Below are positions 36,586 through 45,871 of a stretch of DNA of 64,000 nucleotides, in pieces (position 1 is the stretch's first letter; each line of letters starts with the position of its first letter). The stretch lies in contig DAIOWV010000004.1 of the NCBI GenBank assembly GCA_036758285.1, positions 15,209 through 79,208 of the forward strand, in the 5' to 3' direction. The notes below the pieces were generated by a model. The model was not told where the DNA came from and made no database searches. It saw only the letters and a list, made by a program, of their open reading frames with translations. The stretch is from Taishania sp036758285 (GTDB lineage Bacteria; Bacteroidota; Bacteroidia; Flavobacteriales_D; Crocinitomicaceae). Both the position numbers and the translations under genes were made by a program.

Positions 36586-38553
36586 TTATTTTATTTGTAT
36601 ACTTTTTACAATCGTTTCTTCAGGTGTTTGAATATATAATAAATAAACTCCAGCAGTACATTCTAATTGAATTTCAACTGATGTTTTATCAATTTCAGTA
36701 TTATACACTGTTCTTCCTGAAAGATCATTAATAAAAATAACTCCGTTTGAGATGAATGAATTAAAATCTATATGTATTAGTCCAGAAGTTGGGTTAGGAT
36801 AAATTTTAAATTGATCTTCGATATTCGCTTGGATAGATAAATTTGTATTTAAATCTACTGAAATACAAGATGAGTTTACCAAACACCCATTCATTGTAAT
36901 TTCAACCGCATACTCTCCGCTTTGTTCTACTTCAAAAGATTGATTTGACGCATTTGTAACAGGATTGGAAGTACTATTACATCCGACCCAATTATATACA
37001 GCATCGGTTTGAACTGCAGTTAATGTATTGTTTACTAAATTCACTGAATTATCAATTGAAAGAACAGTAACGGTAATTGAATCAGCTCCAAAAAAAGCAT
37101 TATTTACCAAATATCCTTTCACTTTTACGACATCATTATTAGCTAAATCTGATGTGGTAAAACTACTATTAGTTGACCGTGATTGAACCACAATATCATT
37201 AATTAAAAATTCATATTCGTTAGCGTTGTTACCAGTAAATGTTTTTGATTCATTCTCACAATTGATAGAATTTAAATTGGGAGAAGTCAAAGTGGTTTTT
37301 AATTCACCAAATTTATATAATTCCACACCTAAATTTGAGTTATACACAGCAGATATAAACAATTCATTATTAAACACATGAATCCCACCTCCACTAACAT
37401 TCAATGGATCATTAGGTAAGGTTGATTGATTACTCCCAAGTAAATGACCATAATATATCTGTACAACGTTATTTGCATCTATAGAGCATAATTGATATCC
37501 ATATTGACTGGTGTTTCCCTTATAAAAAAGCTTATTTTCAAAAACTACTGGCGTGTTTATATAACCTATTAAATTACTTGAAGCAGGCACATATGTTGTC
37601 CCTGCTTCTGTACCATCTGAGCACCACCATACAGGAAGAGCTCCATTTAAATTTACAGCGTTTGCTGTAAAATATAATTTATTATTAAAACTAATTAAAT
37701 TTGAGGGAAGAGAAGAACCTCCTCCAATAAGGATATCTTTCACCATTCTTGTACCTGAAACAGTCCCGTCTGTAACCCATAATTCAAAACCACTTCCCGA
37801 TTTCAATGCTTGAAAAAATAGTTGATTATTTGATATACAAAAATGTCTTGGATTTGAACTACCAGCACCAGGATTTATATCAGCGAATAATTCCGTTCCT
37901 TCTTCTGTTCCATCTGAAGTCCATAATTCAGATGAATTACTACTGTCTGTTGCTCCAAAAAACAATTTCCCATCAAACACAATAAATCCTGTTATGAACG
38001 AACCTGATGTGGCATCTCCAACACGTATATCTTTTAACATATATGTACCAGCTTCTGTTCCATCTGAAGTCCATAATTCAGCCCCATGTACCCCATCATC
38101 CGCAACAAAATACAACTTATCGTTATAGATTATAAAATTTCTTGGATTAGAACTTTCAATTCCCGGATAAATATCCTTTAGAATATGTGTTCCAGCCTGG
38201 GTTCCATCAGTAAACCATATTTCTCTCCCTTCATTCGCTGAACCCGACACAAAAAAAAGCTTATCATTGAAAACGATTTGCCCCATCGGAGAAGCACTTT
38301 CTGACCCTGGATTAACATCCAATGCCATCTGAGTACCAAAAAAAGTACCATCAGTTGACCAAAATTCATTTCCATGTGCTAAATCTTGAGCAGTAAAGTA
38401 TAATTTATTATTGAAATTGATAAACTGTTTTGAATTACTTGCTAATGGACCTGGATTAATATCTTTCACTAATTGAATTCTATAATTTTGTTGTCCAAAA
38501 CCAAAAATTGTTAGTAATAAAAATGTACACGTTGAATAAAATATTTTTTTCAT
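36586..38553 (-). CDS. Secreted ELWxxDGT-repeat protein with T9SS type A sorting domain
   Basis: 655 residues with signal peptide (cleavage near GFGQ). Six repeats of the form E-L-W-x-x-DGT-x-x-GT, spaced 45-60 residues, occupy about residues 25-330 and probably build a beta-propeller. They are joined by 'FNNKLYFTA/DDGVHG' strands. An Ig-like region follows (about 430-560; NLVNNTLTAVQTDAVYNWVGC), and a type A sorting domain forms the C-terminus (FKIYPNPTSGLIHIDF to ETIVKSIQIK). Surface-exposed, function unknown. Monocistronic. Confidence 0.87.
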   Translation of the reverse strand: MKKIFYSTCTFLLLTIFGFGQQNYRIQLVKDINPGPLASNSKQFINFNNKLYFTAQDLAHGNEFWSTDGTFFGTQMALDVNPGSESASPMGQIVFNDKLFFVSGSANEGREIWFTDGTQAGTHILKDIYPGIESSNPRNFIIYNDKLYFVADDGVHGAELWTSDGTEAGTYMLKDIRVGDATSGSFITGFIVFDGKLFFGATDSSNSSELWTSDGTEEGTELFADINPGAGSSNPRHFCISNNQLFFQALKSGSGFELWVTDGTVSGTRMVKDILIGGGSSLPSNLISFNNKLYFTANAVNLNGALPVWWCSDGTEAGTTYVPASSNLIGYINTPVVFENKLFYKGNTSQYGYQLCSIDANNVVQIYYGHLLGSNQSTLPNDPLNVSGGGIHVFNNELFISAVYNSNLGVELYKFGELKTTLTSPNLNSINCENESKTFTGNNANEYEFLINDIVVQSRSTNSSFTTSDLANNDVVKVKGYLVNNAFFGADSITVTVLSIDNSVNLVNNTLTAVQTDAVYNWVGCNSTSNPVTNASNQSFEVEQSGEYAVEITMNGCLVNSSCISVDLNTNLSIQANIEDQFKIYPNPTSGLIHIDFNSFISNGVIFINDLSGRTVYNTEIDKTSVEIQLECTAGVYLLYIQTPEETIVKSIQIK

Positions 38554-38733
38554 AGAATTATTTTTTCAATGAAGTTAATACTCCACTTGAAAAAATAAGG
38601 ACTGATTTTGTGAACTTTAGAATCCAACTTACCAATCACACATTATATTTTATATAAAAAACAAACTCAGGTAAATATTTTACAATCCATCTGTTTTTCT
38701 TTTCAAAAAGTACAAATTGTAACTATCAGAATG

Positions 38734-39588
38734 TTACACAAACAGTTTTTCTCTCCAATTTTCTGCTTCTTCTTCAGAAATCAAATTCAATTTAAGTAGA
38801 TAACTAACTGTTCTCTCAAAAGCAAGTGGGTATTTTATTAGATTGTAATTCCAATCAGTTTCAGTTAACCAATTTTGAACTTGATTCGATCGTAGATTAT
38901 AACGCCAAGAAATAATTTCTACAATGTGTTCATTATTTTTCATGATTTGAGCGCGTTCATTTACAATTTTAGAAATACGTTGAACAATTTCTGGGTTTTT
39001 CTGAATGATTTCCTCTCTTGCAGCAATAACAAAACATGGCCAAGGTGTTATCACTTCATCTATATATCTACATTTCTTTTGAACTGTATAAGGATGTGTC
39101 ATGTACTTATCCCACAAGAAAATTTGTGCTTCATTATTTTCAAGAGCCCACAATCCACCATACACATCTCCAACAACATTGAATTTGAGGTTATCTGTTT
39201 CCCAACCATGTCTATCTGCACAAACATAAGCCATCAGATGTGAACCTGAACCATATCTAGAAATAGCAAACGTTTTATTTTCTAAATCTTCAATCTTATC
39301 AAAATCAGACTTATAAGGAACGTGAACACCCCAATGTAAAGGAGTTGTCACATAGACATCAACAATTTTAGCTTTTAAACCTTGTAAAATCCCTTTCGTG
39401 ATTCCTTCAGTTAACAATACAGCTATATCTATGGTATTATTTTCAAAACCTCTTAACATTTGCCCTGTACCACCAGGCATATCTGTCCAATGTAATTCAA
39501 TTCCTTCATTTCTGAAATCACCTTCTTCAATTGCTAATTTCCATGGAAGATTAAAATGTTCTGGTACCCCTCCTATTCTTAATTTCAT
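38734..39588 (-). CDS. Substrate-binding-protein-like (periplasmic-binding fold II) protein without signal peptide
   Basis: About 284 residues from MKLRIGGVPEHFNLPWKLA (the ATG at 39597 adds three residues). The fold is that of NMT1/THI5- or TauA-type ABC solute-binding proteins: GDFRNEGIELHWTDMPGGTGQML, then DIAVLLTEGITKGILQG and KTFAISRYGSGSHLMAYV. There is no signal peptide or lipobox and no permease gene nearby, so it may be a cytoplasmic binding protein or enzyme rather than an importer subunit. It lies 30 bases after the MsbA-like gene and is probably co-transcribed. Ligand unknown. Confidence 0.72.
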   Translation of the reverse strand: MKLRIGGVPEHFNLPWKLAIEEGDFRNEGIELHWTDMPGGTGQMLRGFENNTIDIAVLLTEGITKGILQGLKAKIVDVYVTTPLHWGVHVPYKSDFDKIEDLENKTFAISRYGSGSHLMAYVCADRHGWETDNLKFNVVGDVYGGLWALENNEAQIFLWDKYMTHPYTVQKKCRYIDEVITPWPCFVIAAREEIIQKNPEIVQRISKIVNERAQIMKNNEHIVEIISWRYNLRSNQVQNWLTETDWNYNLIKYPLAFERTVSYLLKLNLISEEEAENWREKLFV

Positions 39589-39618
39589 AACAATCAATTT
39601 AAAAATAAACTAGAAAAA

Positions 39619-41385
39619 TTAATTTTCTACTCCAAATTGCATATCAAACAAACGTTTATATTGCCCATCAATTTGCAATAATTCGCGATGTGATCCTTCT
39701 TCAATTATCCTTCCTTTCTCTAAAACAATAATCTTATCTGCTTTTTGAATTGTTGACAAACGATGTGCAATAACAATTGCCGTTCTACCTTCTGTTAATT
39801 TTTCTGTCGCTTTTTGGATTAACATTTCCGATTCACTATCTACACTAGAAGTTGCCTCATCAAGAATTAAAATTTGAGGATTATAAACATATGCACGGAT
39901 AAATGACAACAATTGTCGTTGTCCAACAGATAATACACCGCCCCTTTCACCAACTTGATAATCATACCCGCCTGGTAGTCTTTCAATAAACTGATGAGCA
40001 CCAACAGCTTTTGCAGCGTCTACAACCTGTTCTTTAGAAATTGAAGGGTCTCTAAGTGTAATATTGTTAAATACTGAATCAGAAAATAAAAACACATCTT
40101 GCAAAACAATTGCTATATTTTTACGGAGATAATTGAGCTCCAGTTCAGTAATATCCTTTCCTCCAATAGTAATCTCTCCTCTTTGGTATTCATAGAATCG
40201 ACCCAATAAATTTACGATAGAAGTCTTACCAGCACCTGTAGCACCTACAAATGCCACCATAGATCCAGATTTAATTTCCAAATTAATATCTTTCAAAATC
40301 CAATCCGGTTCATTATATGCAAAAGAAACATTGTTAAAATTAATGTCTTTACCAAAATCACATGATCTATCATCTCCTTGGTTTTGAACATTTTCCTCTA
40401 AATCAAGTAAATCAAAAACTCTTTCTGCTCTCACAGTTCCCCTTTGAAGAATATTAAATTTATCAGCCAGCATTCGAATTGGACGATACAATTGATTGAC
40501 CCACAGAGTAAATGCTACAATTTCTCCAAATTTTGCTGTCATATCAGCAGAAGAATCACCTTTCAAATTCAATACTGTGATGACAAATAAAAATGCAATT
40601 GACAAGGAACTTAGCATCTCTACAAATGGAAAGAAAATAGAGTTTGCCCAAATTGCTTTAATGTGAGCCTCTTTGTGTTTTTCGTTTATTCCTTGAAATG
40701 TTTCAAATTCTTGTTTTTGGCGATTAAACAATTGTACTAAACTCATTCCCGTGATTCGCTCTTGAACAAATGAGTTTAATTTAGCAACTTGTTGTCCTTC
40801 TAATTGGAATGATTTTCTCATTGCTCTAGCAAAAATTCTTGTTCCAATTAATAATAGAGGTACTGGCAATAAGACATAAAGCGATAATTCCCAATCCGTG
40901 TATAACATCATCGCAATTGTTATAAATAACATGAGTAAATCCCCCATTATACTCATCAATCCAGAAGAAAAGACTTCTGTTATCGCCTCCATATCAGAAA
41001 CTAAACGCGTTACAATGTTACCAATGGGATGTTTATCAAAAAACTTCATTCGAAACGAGCTTACTTTTTGAAATAACTTTATTCGAATGTCATAAATTAC
41101 ATTTTGGGCAAGTAAATTCGAAAAATAAGCTGATAAAAATTGTAAAAGTGTTTCTGCTACAAGCATTCCAATAATTATTAATATCCAAATTAATAACATT
41201 TTACTGTTCTGACTTGAAACAATGTATTCATTGATAACATCTCCAATTAACATTACTCTATAAGGAGATAATAGAGCAAGAATCAATGTGGCTATTATGG
41301 CTAAAATATAGTGAGTTTTATAAGCTCTAATATATTTTAGAAGCCTAAAAAATACTTGTATATTAAGTTTTTTTTGTTGGGACAT
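39619..41385 (-). CDS. MsbA-like ABC exporter (fused TM and ATPase domains)
   Basis: 588 residues, a half-transporter working as a dimer. Six TM helices lie in about 15-330 and the nucleotide-binding domain in 345-580: Walker A GATGAGKTS, signature LSVGQRQLL, Walker B ILILDEATSSVD, switch His in VIAHRLSTI. The family exports lipids (lipid A core), drugs or peptides; no feature here decides which. First gene of a two-gene unit with the solute-binding-like protein; promoter at 41393-41400. Confidence 0.9.
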   Translation of the reverse strand: MSQQKKLNIQVFFRLLKYIRAYKTHYILAIIATLILALLSPYRVMLIGDVINEYIVSSQNSKMLLIWILIIIGMLVAETLLQFLSAYFSNLLAQNVIYDIRIKLFQKVSSFRMKFFDKHPIGNIVTRLVSDMEAITEVFSSGLMSIMGDLLMLFITIAMMLYTDWELSLYVLLPVPLLLIGTRIFARAMRKSFQLEGQQVAKLNSFVQERITGMSLVQLFNRQKQEFETFQGINEKHKEAHIKAIWANSIFFPFVEMLSSLSIAFLFVITVLNLKGDSSADMTAKFGEIVAFTLWVNQLYRPIRMLADKFNILQRGTVRAERVFDLLDLEENVQNQGDDRSCDFGKDINFNNVSFAYNEPDWILKDINLEIKSGSMVAFVGATGAGKTSIVNLLGRFYEYQRGEITIGGKDITELELNYLRKNIAIVLQDVFLFSDSVFNNITLRDPSISKEQVVDAAKAVGAHQFIERLPGGYDYQVGERGGVLSVGQRQLLSFIRAYVYNPQILILDEATSSVDSESEMLIQKATEKLTEGRTAIVIAHRLSTIQKADKIIVLEKGRIIEEGSHRELLQIDGQYKRLFDMQFGVEN

Positions 41386-41392
41386 AAGACAA

Positions 41393-41400
41393 CAAATTTA
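41393..41400 (-). promoter_or_regulatory. -7 promoter element of the MsbA-like gene
   Basis: Minus-strand TAAATTTG, 7 bases upstream of the ATG at 41385, giving a very short leader. Confidence 0.4.
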
Positions 41401-41465
41401 CCAAAATAATACGAAGCTTAATTCGAAATAACATGAATTTAACCCAATTTTAAAACTTCATAAAA

Positions 41466-41495
41466 TAAAAAAGAGGTTATCATTGACAACCTCTT
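41466..41495 (-). terminator. Terminator of the T9SS protease gene
   Basis: AAGAGGTT and AACCTCTT stem, followed on the minus strand by a T-rich tract. Confidence 0.8.
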
Positions 41496-41516
41496 CATTT
41501 TTGTACTGTTTTATGA

Positions 41517-43259
41517 TTAATTTTTCAAAATATTTTTTACTATCTTACCTTGATTGGTATGAATGATCAACTGATATAAACCTTTCGATACATTAGAAAT
41601 ATTTAATTCAATTTTATTTGTTGATTTAGAAAATTCAACATCCATTTCTTTACCTGTCAAATCGATCAATACAACATCAGTTAGTAGAACATTATCAGTT
41701 AATTCAACTGTCAATTTATCACTTGTTGGATTTGGAAAAATTGAAACAACATCAACGTTATTTTTGTCTAATGCTAACCACTGTCCTAAGCAAGGATCAG
41801 AAGAACCATCAATTGTTGTTAAACCAGTTGATTCCGGATCTAACCACGGTTTTAATTGAAGAGAACTAGATGATCCAGCACTCGCCCAGTGATAAGACAT
41901 TTTCCCATACAAATCTGTTTTATCAGAAAAATTACATGTTGATGAACCTCCTGAAAGGGTACCTACAATTCTTGAATTACCTCCATTAAAATTAAAAAGT
42001 GGTGAACCGGAAGAGCCTGGTTCAGTAACTCCAAACCCATTTGTAGTAGAAACCCAAGTTGTCATCCAATGTGTATTTGGATTTACACCTCCATAACTAA
42101 CAGATGAAACTGTCGCTGTATAGTGTGATATTTTTTTCAAATCACCATCTGGGTGATGAATACCAACCCCTCTTGGAGAAGCTGTGTTGTTTGCATCCCA
42201 ACCATTCCAATATGCATTATATGACTTCAATCTATTAACTGTTTGGTAAGAACTTCCAAATGAACCTAGATGAATCAAATAAAAATCAGATTTTGTCAAA
42301 TTCCCACTACTTGAAATATCCTCAGAAGCAGCAATTTTAACACAACCAGTTGTGTATTTAGTACCTAACAAACCTTCACTAGAGGGATTTGAACAACCAG
42401 TTGCTTCATAATTAAAATAAAAACGCCAACTATTTAAATTTGAAGTTGTAACATCTTCAGCACAGTGCATCGCTGTCAATAAATATGGAGTACAATCAAG
42501 ACGTGTATTATTCACCAATGATCCTGTACACCAACCTTGTGCACCAGGTATGACCACTAAAATTCTAGCGACACCTCTTTTTTCATCTTGCCAATCATTT
42601 CCTTCGGAACAATTAACATTGACTTGACAAGATTCAGATGTACCAAATCCTTTTTCTTTATTTTTAGTAAATCCTGTACCACGATATGCATACATAATTT
42701 GGTCCATTTCTAATACAGAAGATCTGCTTCCAGATGGCTCAACTAATTCTAACATCAAATTATCCCCTTCACAAAGTGATAAATTTTGTTGTCCATGATC
42801 CAATACATCATCAGATGTGTAAGTTAAATGTACTTTTTCACCTTTCGAGTTTAATACATTTATATATGAATTATCATACATATCTTTTGTTGTCCATACA
42901 GATGAGGCCGGTTGGATTATTGTTAATGGTCCACTAGATATCATACCCGATCAGGCGGAGGAGTTCCCCGGCCNNNNNNNNNNACGCATTCTCCAAACTC
43001 TGTCTCCGTTTGATTCTTTTGTCCAAACACCATTATTTTGAGGGGTGATATTGACATCGGTACTAAATGAAATCCTATAAAGACTTCCTTTTTCACTTCT
43101 ATCAATATCTTCTTTGATAATTTCAGTCAAATCAGGTTGTTGAAAGCTAAGTTGAGGGATATTATCATTTGTTAAAACGGAACTATTCTGTGCCATCGTC
43201 AAAACTGGAAATAAAACAAACAATATTTTACTCGTTTTGTCAATAATTTTATTTTTCAT
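41517..43259 (-). CDS. Secreted lysyl-endopeptidase-like serine protease with T9SS sorting domain (interrupted by an assembly gap)
   Basis: Two frames (42951-43259 and 41517-42944) flank 10 N and belong to one gene. The first carries the signal peptide (KILFVLFPVLTMAQ) and the start of a propeptide ending NGDRVWRMR. The second carries the trypsin-like domain: catalytic His in LLTAMHCAED, Asp in KSDFYLIHLG and Ser in TEPGSSGSPLFN, in the arrangement of Achromobacter-type lysyl endopeptidases, plus many cysteines. It ends in a type A sorting domain (VSIFPNPTSDKLTVEL to GKIVKNILKN). Secreted by T9SS and probably autoprocessed. Bases 42945-42973 beside the gap are GC-rich and do not continue the frame, so they look like an assembly error. 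Confidence 0.85.
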
Positions 43260-43283
43260 ACCTAAGCAAGTTATTTATTTTCT

Positions 43284-43291
43284 CAAATTTA
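43284..43291 (-). promoter_or_regulatory. -7 promoter element of the T9SS protease
   Basis: Minus-strand TAAATTTG, 24 bases upstream of the ATG at 43259. Confidence 0.5.
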
Positions 43292-43324
43292 AAATTATTT
43301 TAAATAGTAATGGGGATATATCAT

Positions 43325-43332
43325 TAATTTTG
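43325..43332 (+). promoter_or_regulatory. -7 promoter element of the response regulator gene
   Basis: TAATTTTG, 19 bases before the ATG at 43352; divergent from the protease promoter within 92 bases. Confidence 0.5.
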
Positions 43333-43351
43333 TAATTCAATTTATAAAATA

Positions 43352-44038
43352 ATGAACAATAAAATAATTCTTGTTGAAGATGAATCTGCAATTGCTGATG
43401 CAGTAGTGCTAAATCTAGAACTAGAAAACTATGAAGTTCAACATTTTAACAATGGCAGAGATGCAATAAACTCTATCGTTACACTATCAAACTCTGACCT
43501 TGTCATTCTTGATGTGATGCTTCCTGAAGTAAATGGCATTGAAATATGTAAAGAGTTAAGGAAAATTTCAAATGTTCCGGTTTTATTCTTATCTGCAAAA
43601 GGTACAAGCACTGATAAAATCGAAGGACTTAAAAGTGGAGGGACTGATTATTTAAGTAAACCATTTGATTTAGAAGAATTATTACTTCGAATAAAAATTT
43701 TAATCGGGAGAAATAAACCAATCATTCAAACTACAGCCATTGGAGATAAAATCATTGATTTCAAAACATATATTGTAACGGACAAAAATGAAAATGTTAT
43801 TACAGAGTTATCAAAAAGAGAGGTTGGCTTACTTCAATTATTTATTGAAAAACAAGGTGATGTAATTTCAAGAGATGAGATATTAGATAAAGTTTGGGGA
43901 ACAGATCAATTTCCAACAGCTCGAACAATCGATAATTTCATACTTTCATTTAGAAAATTATTTGAAACAAACCCCAAGGAACCTGTTTATTTCCATTCAA
44001 TTAGAGGAGTAGGATATAAATTTACAAATCCTAAATAA
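43352..44038 (+). CDS. OmpR/PhoB-family response regulator
   Basis: 228 residues. Receiver domain 1-118: acidic pair in LVEDESAIAD, phospho-acceptor Asp in LVILDVMLPEVNG, Thr/Ser in VLFLSAKG, Lys in YLSKPFDLEELL. Winged-helix DNA-binding domain about 130-226 (LSKREVGLLQLFIEKQGDVISRDEIL, TVD-like ARTIDNFILSFRKLFE, IRGVGYKF). No histidine kinase gene is adjacent, so the partner kinase is elsewhere. The divergent neighbour is the secreted protease, a possible target. Confidence 0.92.
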   Translation: MNNKIILVEDESAIADAVVLNLELENYEVQHFNNGRDAINSIVTLSNSDLVILDVMLPEVNGIEICKELRKISNVPVLFLSAKGTSTDKIEGLKSGGTDYLSKPFDLEELLLRIKILIGRNKPIIQTTAIGDKIIDFKTYIVTDKNENVITELSKREVGLLQLFIEKQGDVISRDEILDKVWGTDQFPTARTIDNFILSFRKLFETNPKEPVYFHSIRGVGYKFTNPK

Positions 44039-44046
44039 TTCAGAAT

Positions 44047-44433
44047 TTAATCTTTTTTCTTTTTTAAAATAACCCAAAGAAGACATACAAACAAAAGTGT
44101 CAATATTGAGAACAATTTTTCAATACTTGTATTTGCAAAAAGATTACCTATTGTATTCAGCGAAAAAACAACCAAGAAAAACCAAAGAATACCGTTGATA
44201 ATTTTGTGATTAATCTGATAATTAATAAATCTCCCTTTAATCATTAAAGTAATCATCAGCATTGTATTAATTACAATCGAAATTGACTCAAAAACAATCA
44301 TTTCTGAATCATTTTTTAATTTACCTCCCCAAGTAATTGAATAAGGAATTATTTTTAATAAAATTAAAAAATGAAACAAAACAATCAACGAAAGTATTAC
44401 TATCATTGTTTTAATTGCAATCTGTTTATTCAT
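44047..44433 (-). CDS. Small integral membrane protein, function unknown
   Basis: 128 residues with four hydrophobic segments (about 8-30, 46-64, 80-98, 106-123) separated by short basic loops; no motif recognised. Convergent with the response regulator (8 bases between stops). Between it and the next gene, 44434-44637, no gene or clear signal is seen. Confidence 0.6.
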   Translation of the reverse strand: MNKQIAIKTMIVILSLIVLFHFLILLKIIPYSITWGGKLKNDSEMIVFESISIVINTMLMITLMIKGRFINYQINHKIINGILWFFLVVFSLNTIGNLFANTSIEKLFSILTLLFVCLLWVILKKKKD

Positions 44434-44637
44434 TTCTTAGTTTTTAAAGTTGAATCTTCACATTCTATAAAATAAGATAACTTATAGATTTTTTTAGTTA
44501 AAAGCGTATTTTTTAGCCCCAAAATACCATTCTGATATTCTTTTTAATCGTCTAGACCATACTGCAATAAAATAAAAAAGTGGGTGACGTTGGCTAAATA
44601 GTTTTCGGTTAGTGCTCACAAAAATAGTTACTATTTA

Positions 44638-45219
44638 TCAATGATAGTAAGGTGAAATCATTAAATAAACAACTACTCCTGTTGTAGCAACATAAAACCA
44701 CATTGGCCAAGCAAAACGCGTCCATTTTTTATGTCTTTCAAAATTTCCTTGCCAAGCAAATAAATAAGTAAAAAGTACAATTGGAACAATTACAATACTT
44801 AACAAAATATGTGTTAATAGTATAAAAGTATAAATCAATAAAGAACTACCTACCTCAAGCTTTTCTTGTGCATCTCTGATTCCATCTCCATTTACATCTC
44901 CATAAATTGTTGAATTAGATGTCATGTGATACGCTACATAAGAAGCTAAAAAAAGCAACGATAAAACCATCGAAACTTTAATAAAAGCTTCATGAAGACG
45001 TCTGTTCTTTTGTTTTATTGCTACCAAAGCCCCTACTAATAACAGAGCTGTGACTCCATTAATCGTTGCATAAAATGGTGGCAAAAAAGACAAGGGCTGA
45101 ACATCATAACCTAAATCTTTTAAATTAACAGTAAATAATAAAGCAACCACAATTGGAATGGCGATTGATGCTATAATAATAGCAATTCTTGCTCTTTTAA
45201 TTTTTGCTTCCGACAACAT
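44638..45219 (-). CDS. DUF420 domain membrane protein (oxidase cluster)
   Basis: 193 residues, five TM segments. DUF420 (CtaG/CtaM-like) signatures include INGVTALLLVGALVAIKQKNRRLHEAFI and FILLTHILLSIVIVPIVLFTY with conserved His residues, and KKWTRFAWPMWFYVATTGVVVYLM near the end. Family members support cytochrome c oxidase assembly (Cu or heme handling). It overlaps the SCO gene upstream by 23 bases and is the last gene of the oxidase operon. Confidence 0.85.
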   Translation of the reverse strand: MLSEAKIKRARIAIIIASIAIPIVVALLFTVNLKDLGYDVQPLSFLPPFYATINGVTALLLVGALVAIKQKNRRLHEAFIKVSMVLSLLFLASYVAYHMTSNSTIYGDVNGDGIRDAQEKLEVGSSLLIYTFILLTHILLSIVIVPIVLFTYLFAWQGNFERHKKWTRFAWPMWFYVATTGVVVYLMISPYYH

Positions 45220-45871
45220 TGTATTCTGTTTTTAATAATAATCTAATATCTTTTGCTAAAGAATCGATGGCGTCTGAATCTGTACCATCATAAATACCTC
45301 TAACATGCCCTTTTGTATCAACCAATGAAAAATAAGGAGTATGACCAAATCCACCTGGTATAGAATCGTCCTTTTGGGCACCATTAAAAAAATCTCTTGC
45401 TAATTCATGCGTAGCTTCTTCATCTCCTGTAAAAAATTGCCAATTTGTTGCTTTTATTCCATGTTCTACAATGTATTCTCTAAATCGAGAAGGAGAATCT
45501 CTGTAAGGATCAATTGAAAAACTTAGAAATTGTACATGATCTTTTAAATCATCCGTCATGATATTCAATCGTTTCATATTGGTTGTCATCGGAGGACAAA
45601 TGGTAGGACAATGCGTAAAGAAAAAATCAGTAACCCAGATTTTACTTTTTAAATCTTTGGAATCAACCCAAACAGAATCCTGATTAATGTAACGAAACTC
45701 AGGAACAACATGGTAAATTGTATCTGCAACTTCTTTCCCATTAACCATTTTATATTCTACGTCAACTTCTCCGACGATAGGTAATCTACGTTCTTTGATT
45801 TGAGAATCACAACTGACTACAAGGATACTTATTAAAAGTATAACAACTAAAACATTACTTTTTAACCTCAT
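45197..45871 (-). CDS. SCO1/SenC-family copper chaperone lipoprotein
   Basis: 224 residues. Lipobox at ILVVSC (Cys21). Thioredoxin fold with the copper-binding CxxxC in THCPTICPPM and the third ligand His in GGFGHTPYFSLVD. It delivers Cu to the CuA site of cytochrome c oxidase subunit II at the outer face of the inner membrane. It overlaps the genes on both sides (17 and 23 bases), indicating translational coupling. Confidence 0.9.
   Translation of the reverse strand: MRLKSNVLVVILLISILVVSCDSQIKERRLPIVGEVDVEYKMVNGKEVADTIYHVVPEFRYINQDSVWVDSKDLKSKIWVTDFFFTHCPTICPPMTTNMKRLNIMTDDLKDHVQFLSFSIDPYRDSPSRFREYIVEHGIKATNWQFFTGDEEATHELARDFFNGAQKDDSIPGGFGHTPYFSLVDTKGHVRGIYDGTDSDAIDSLAKDIRLLLKTEYNVVGSKN

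Noticed and set aside
36586..38553. Tandem nucleotide repeats in the ELWxxDGT gene as a CRISPR-like or satellite array
   Set aside because: The periodicity follows protein repeats with varied codons and irregular spacing; no identical direct repeats with unique spacers.
42945..42973. GC-rich patch as horizontally acquired DNA
   Set aside because: It is only 29 bases, sits against a run of N and interrupts a gene; an assembly artefact is far simpler.
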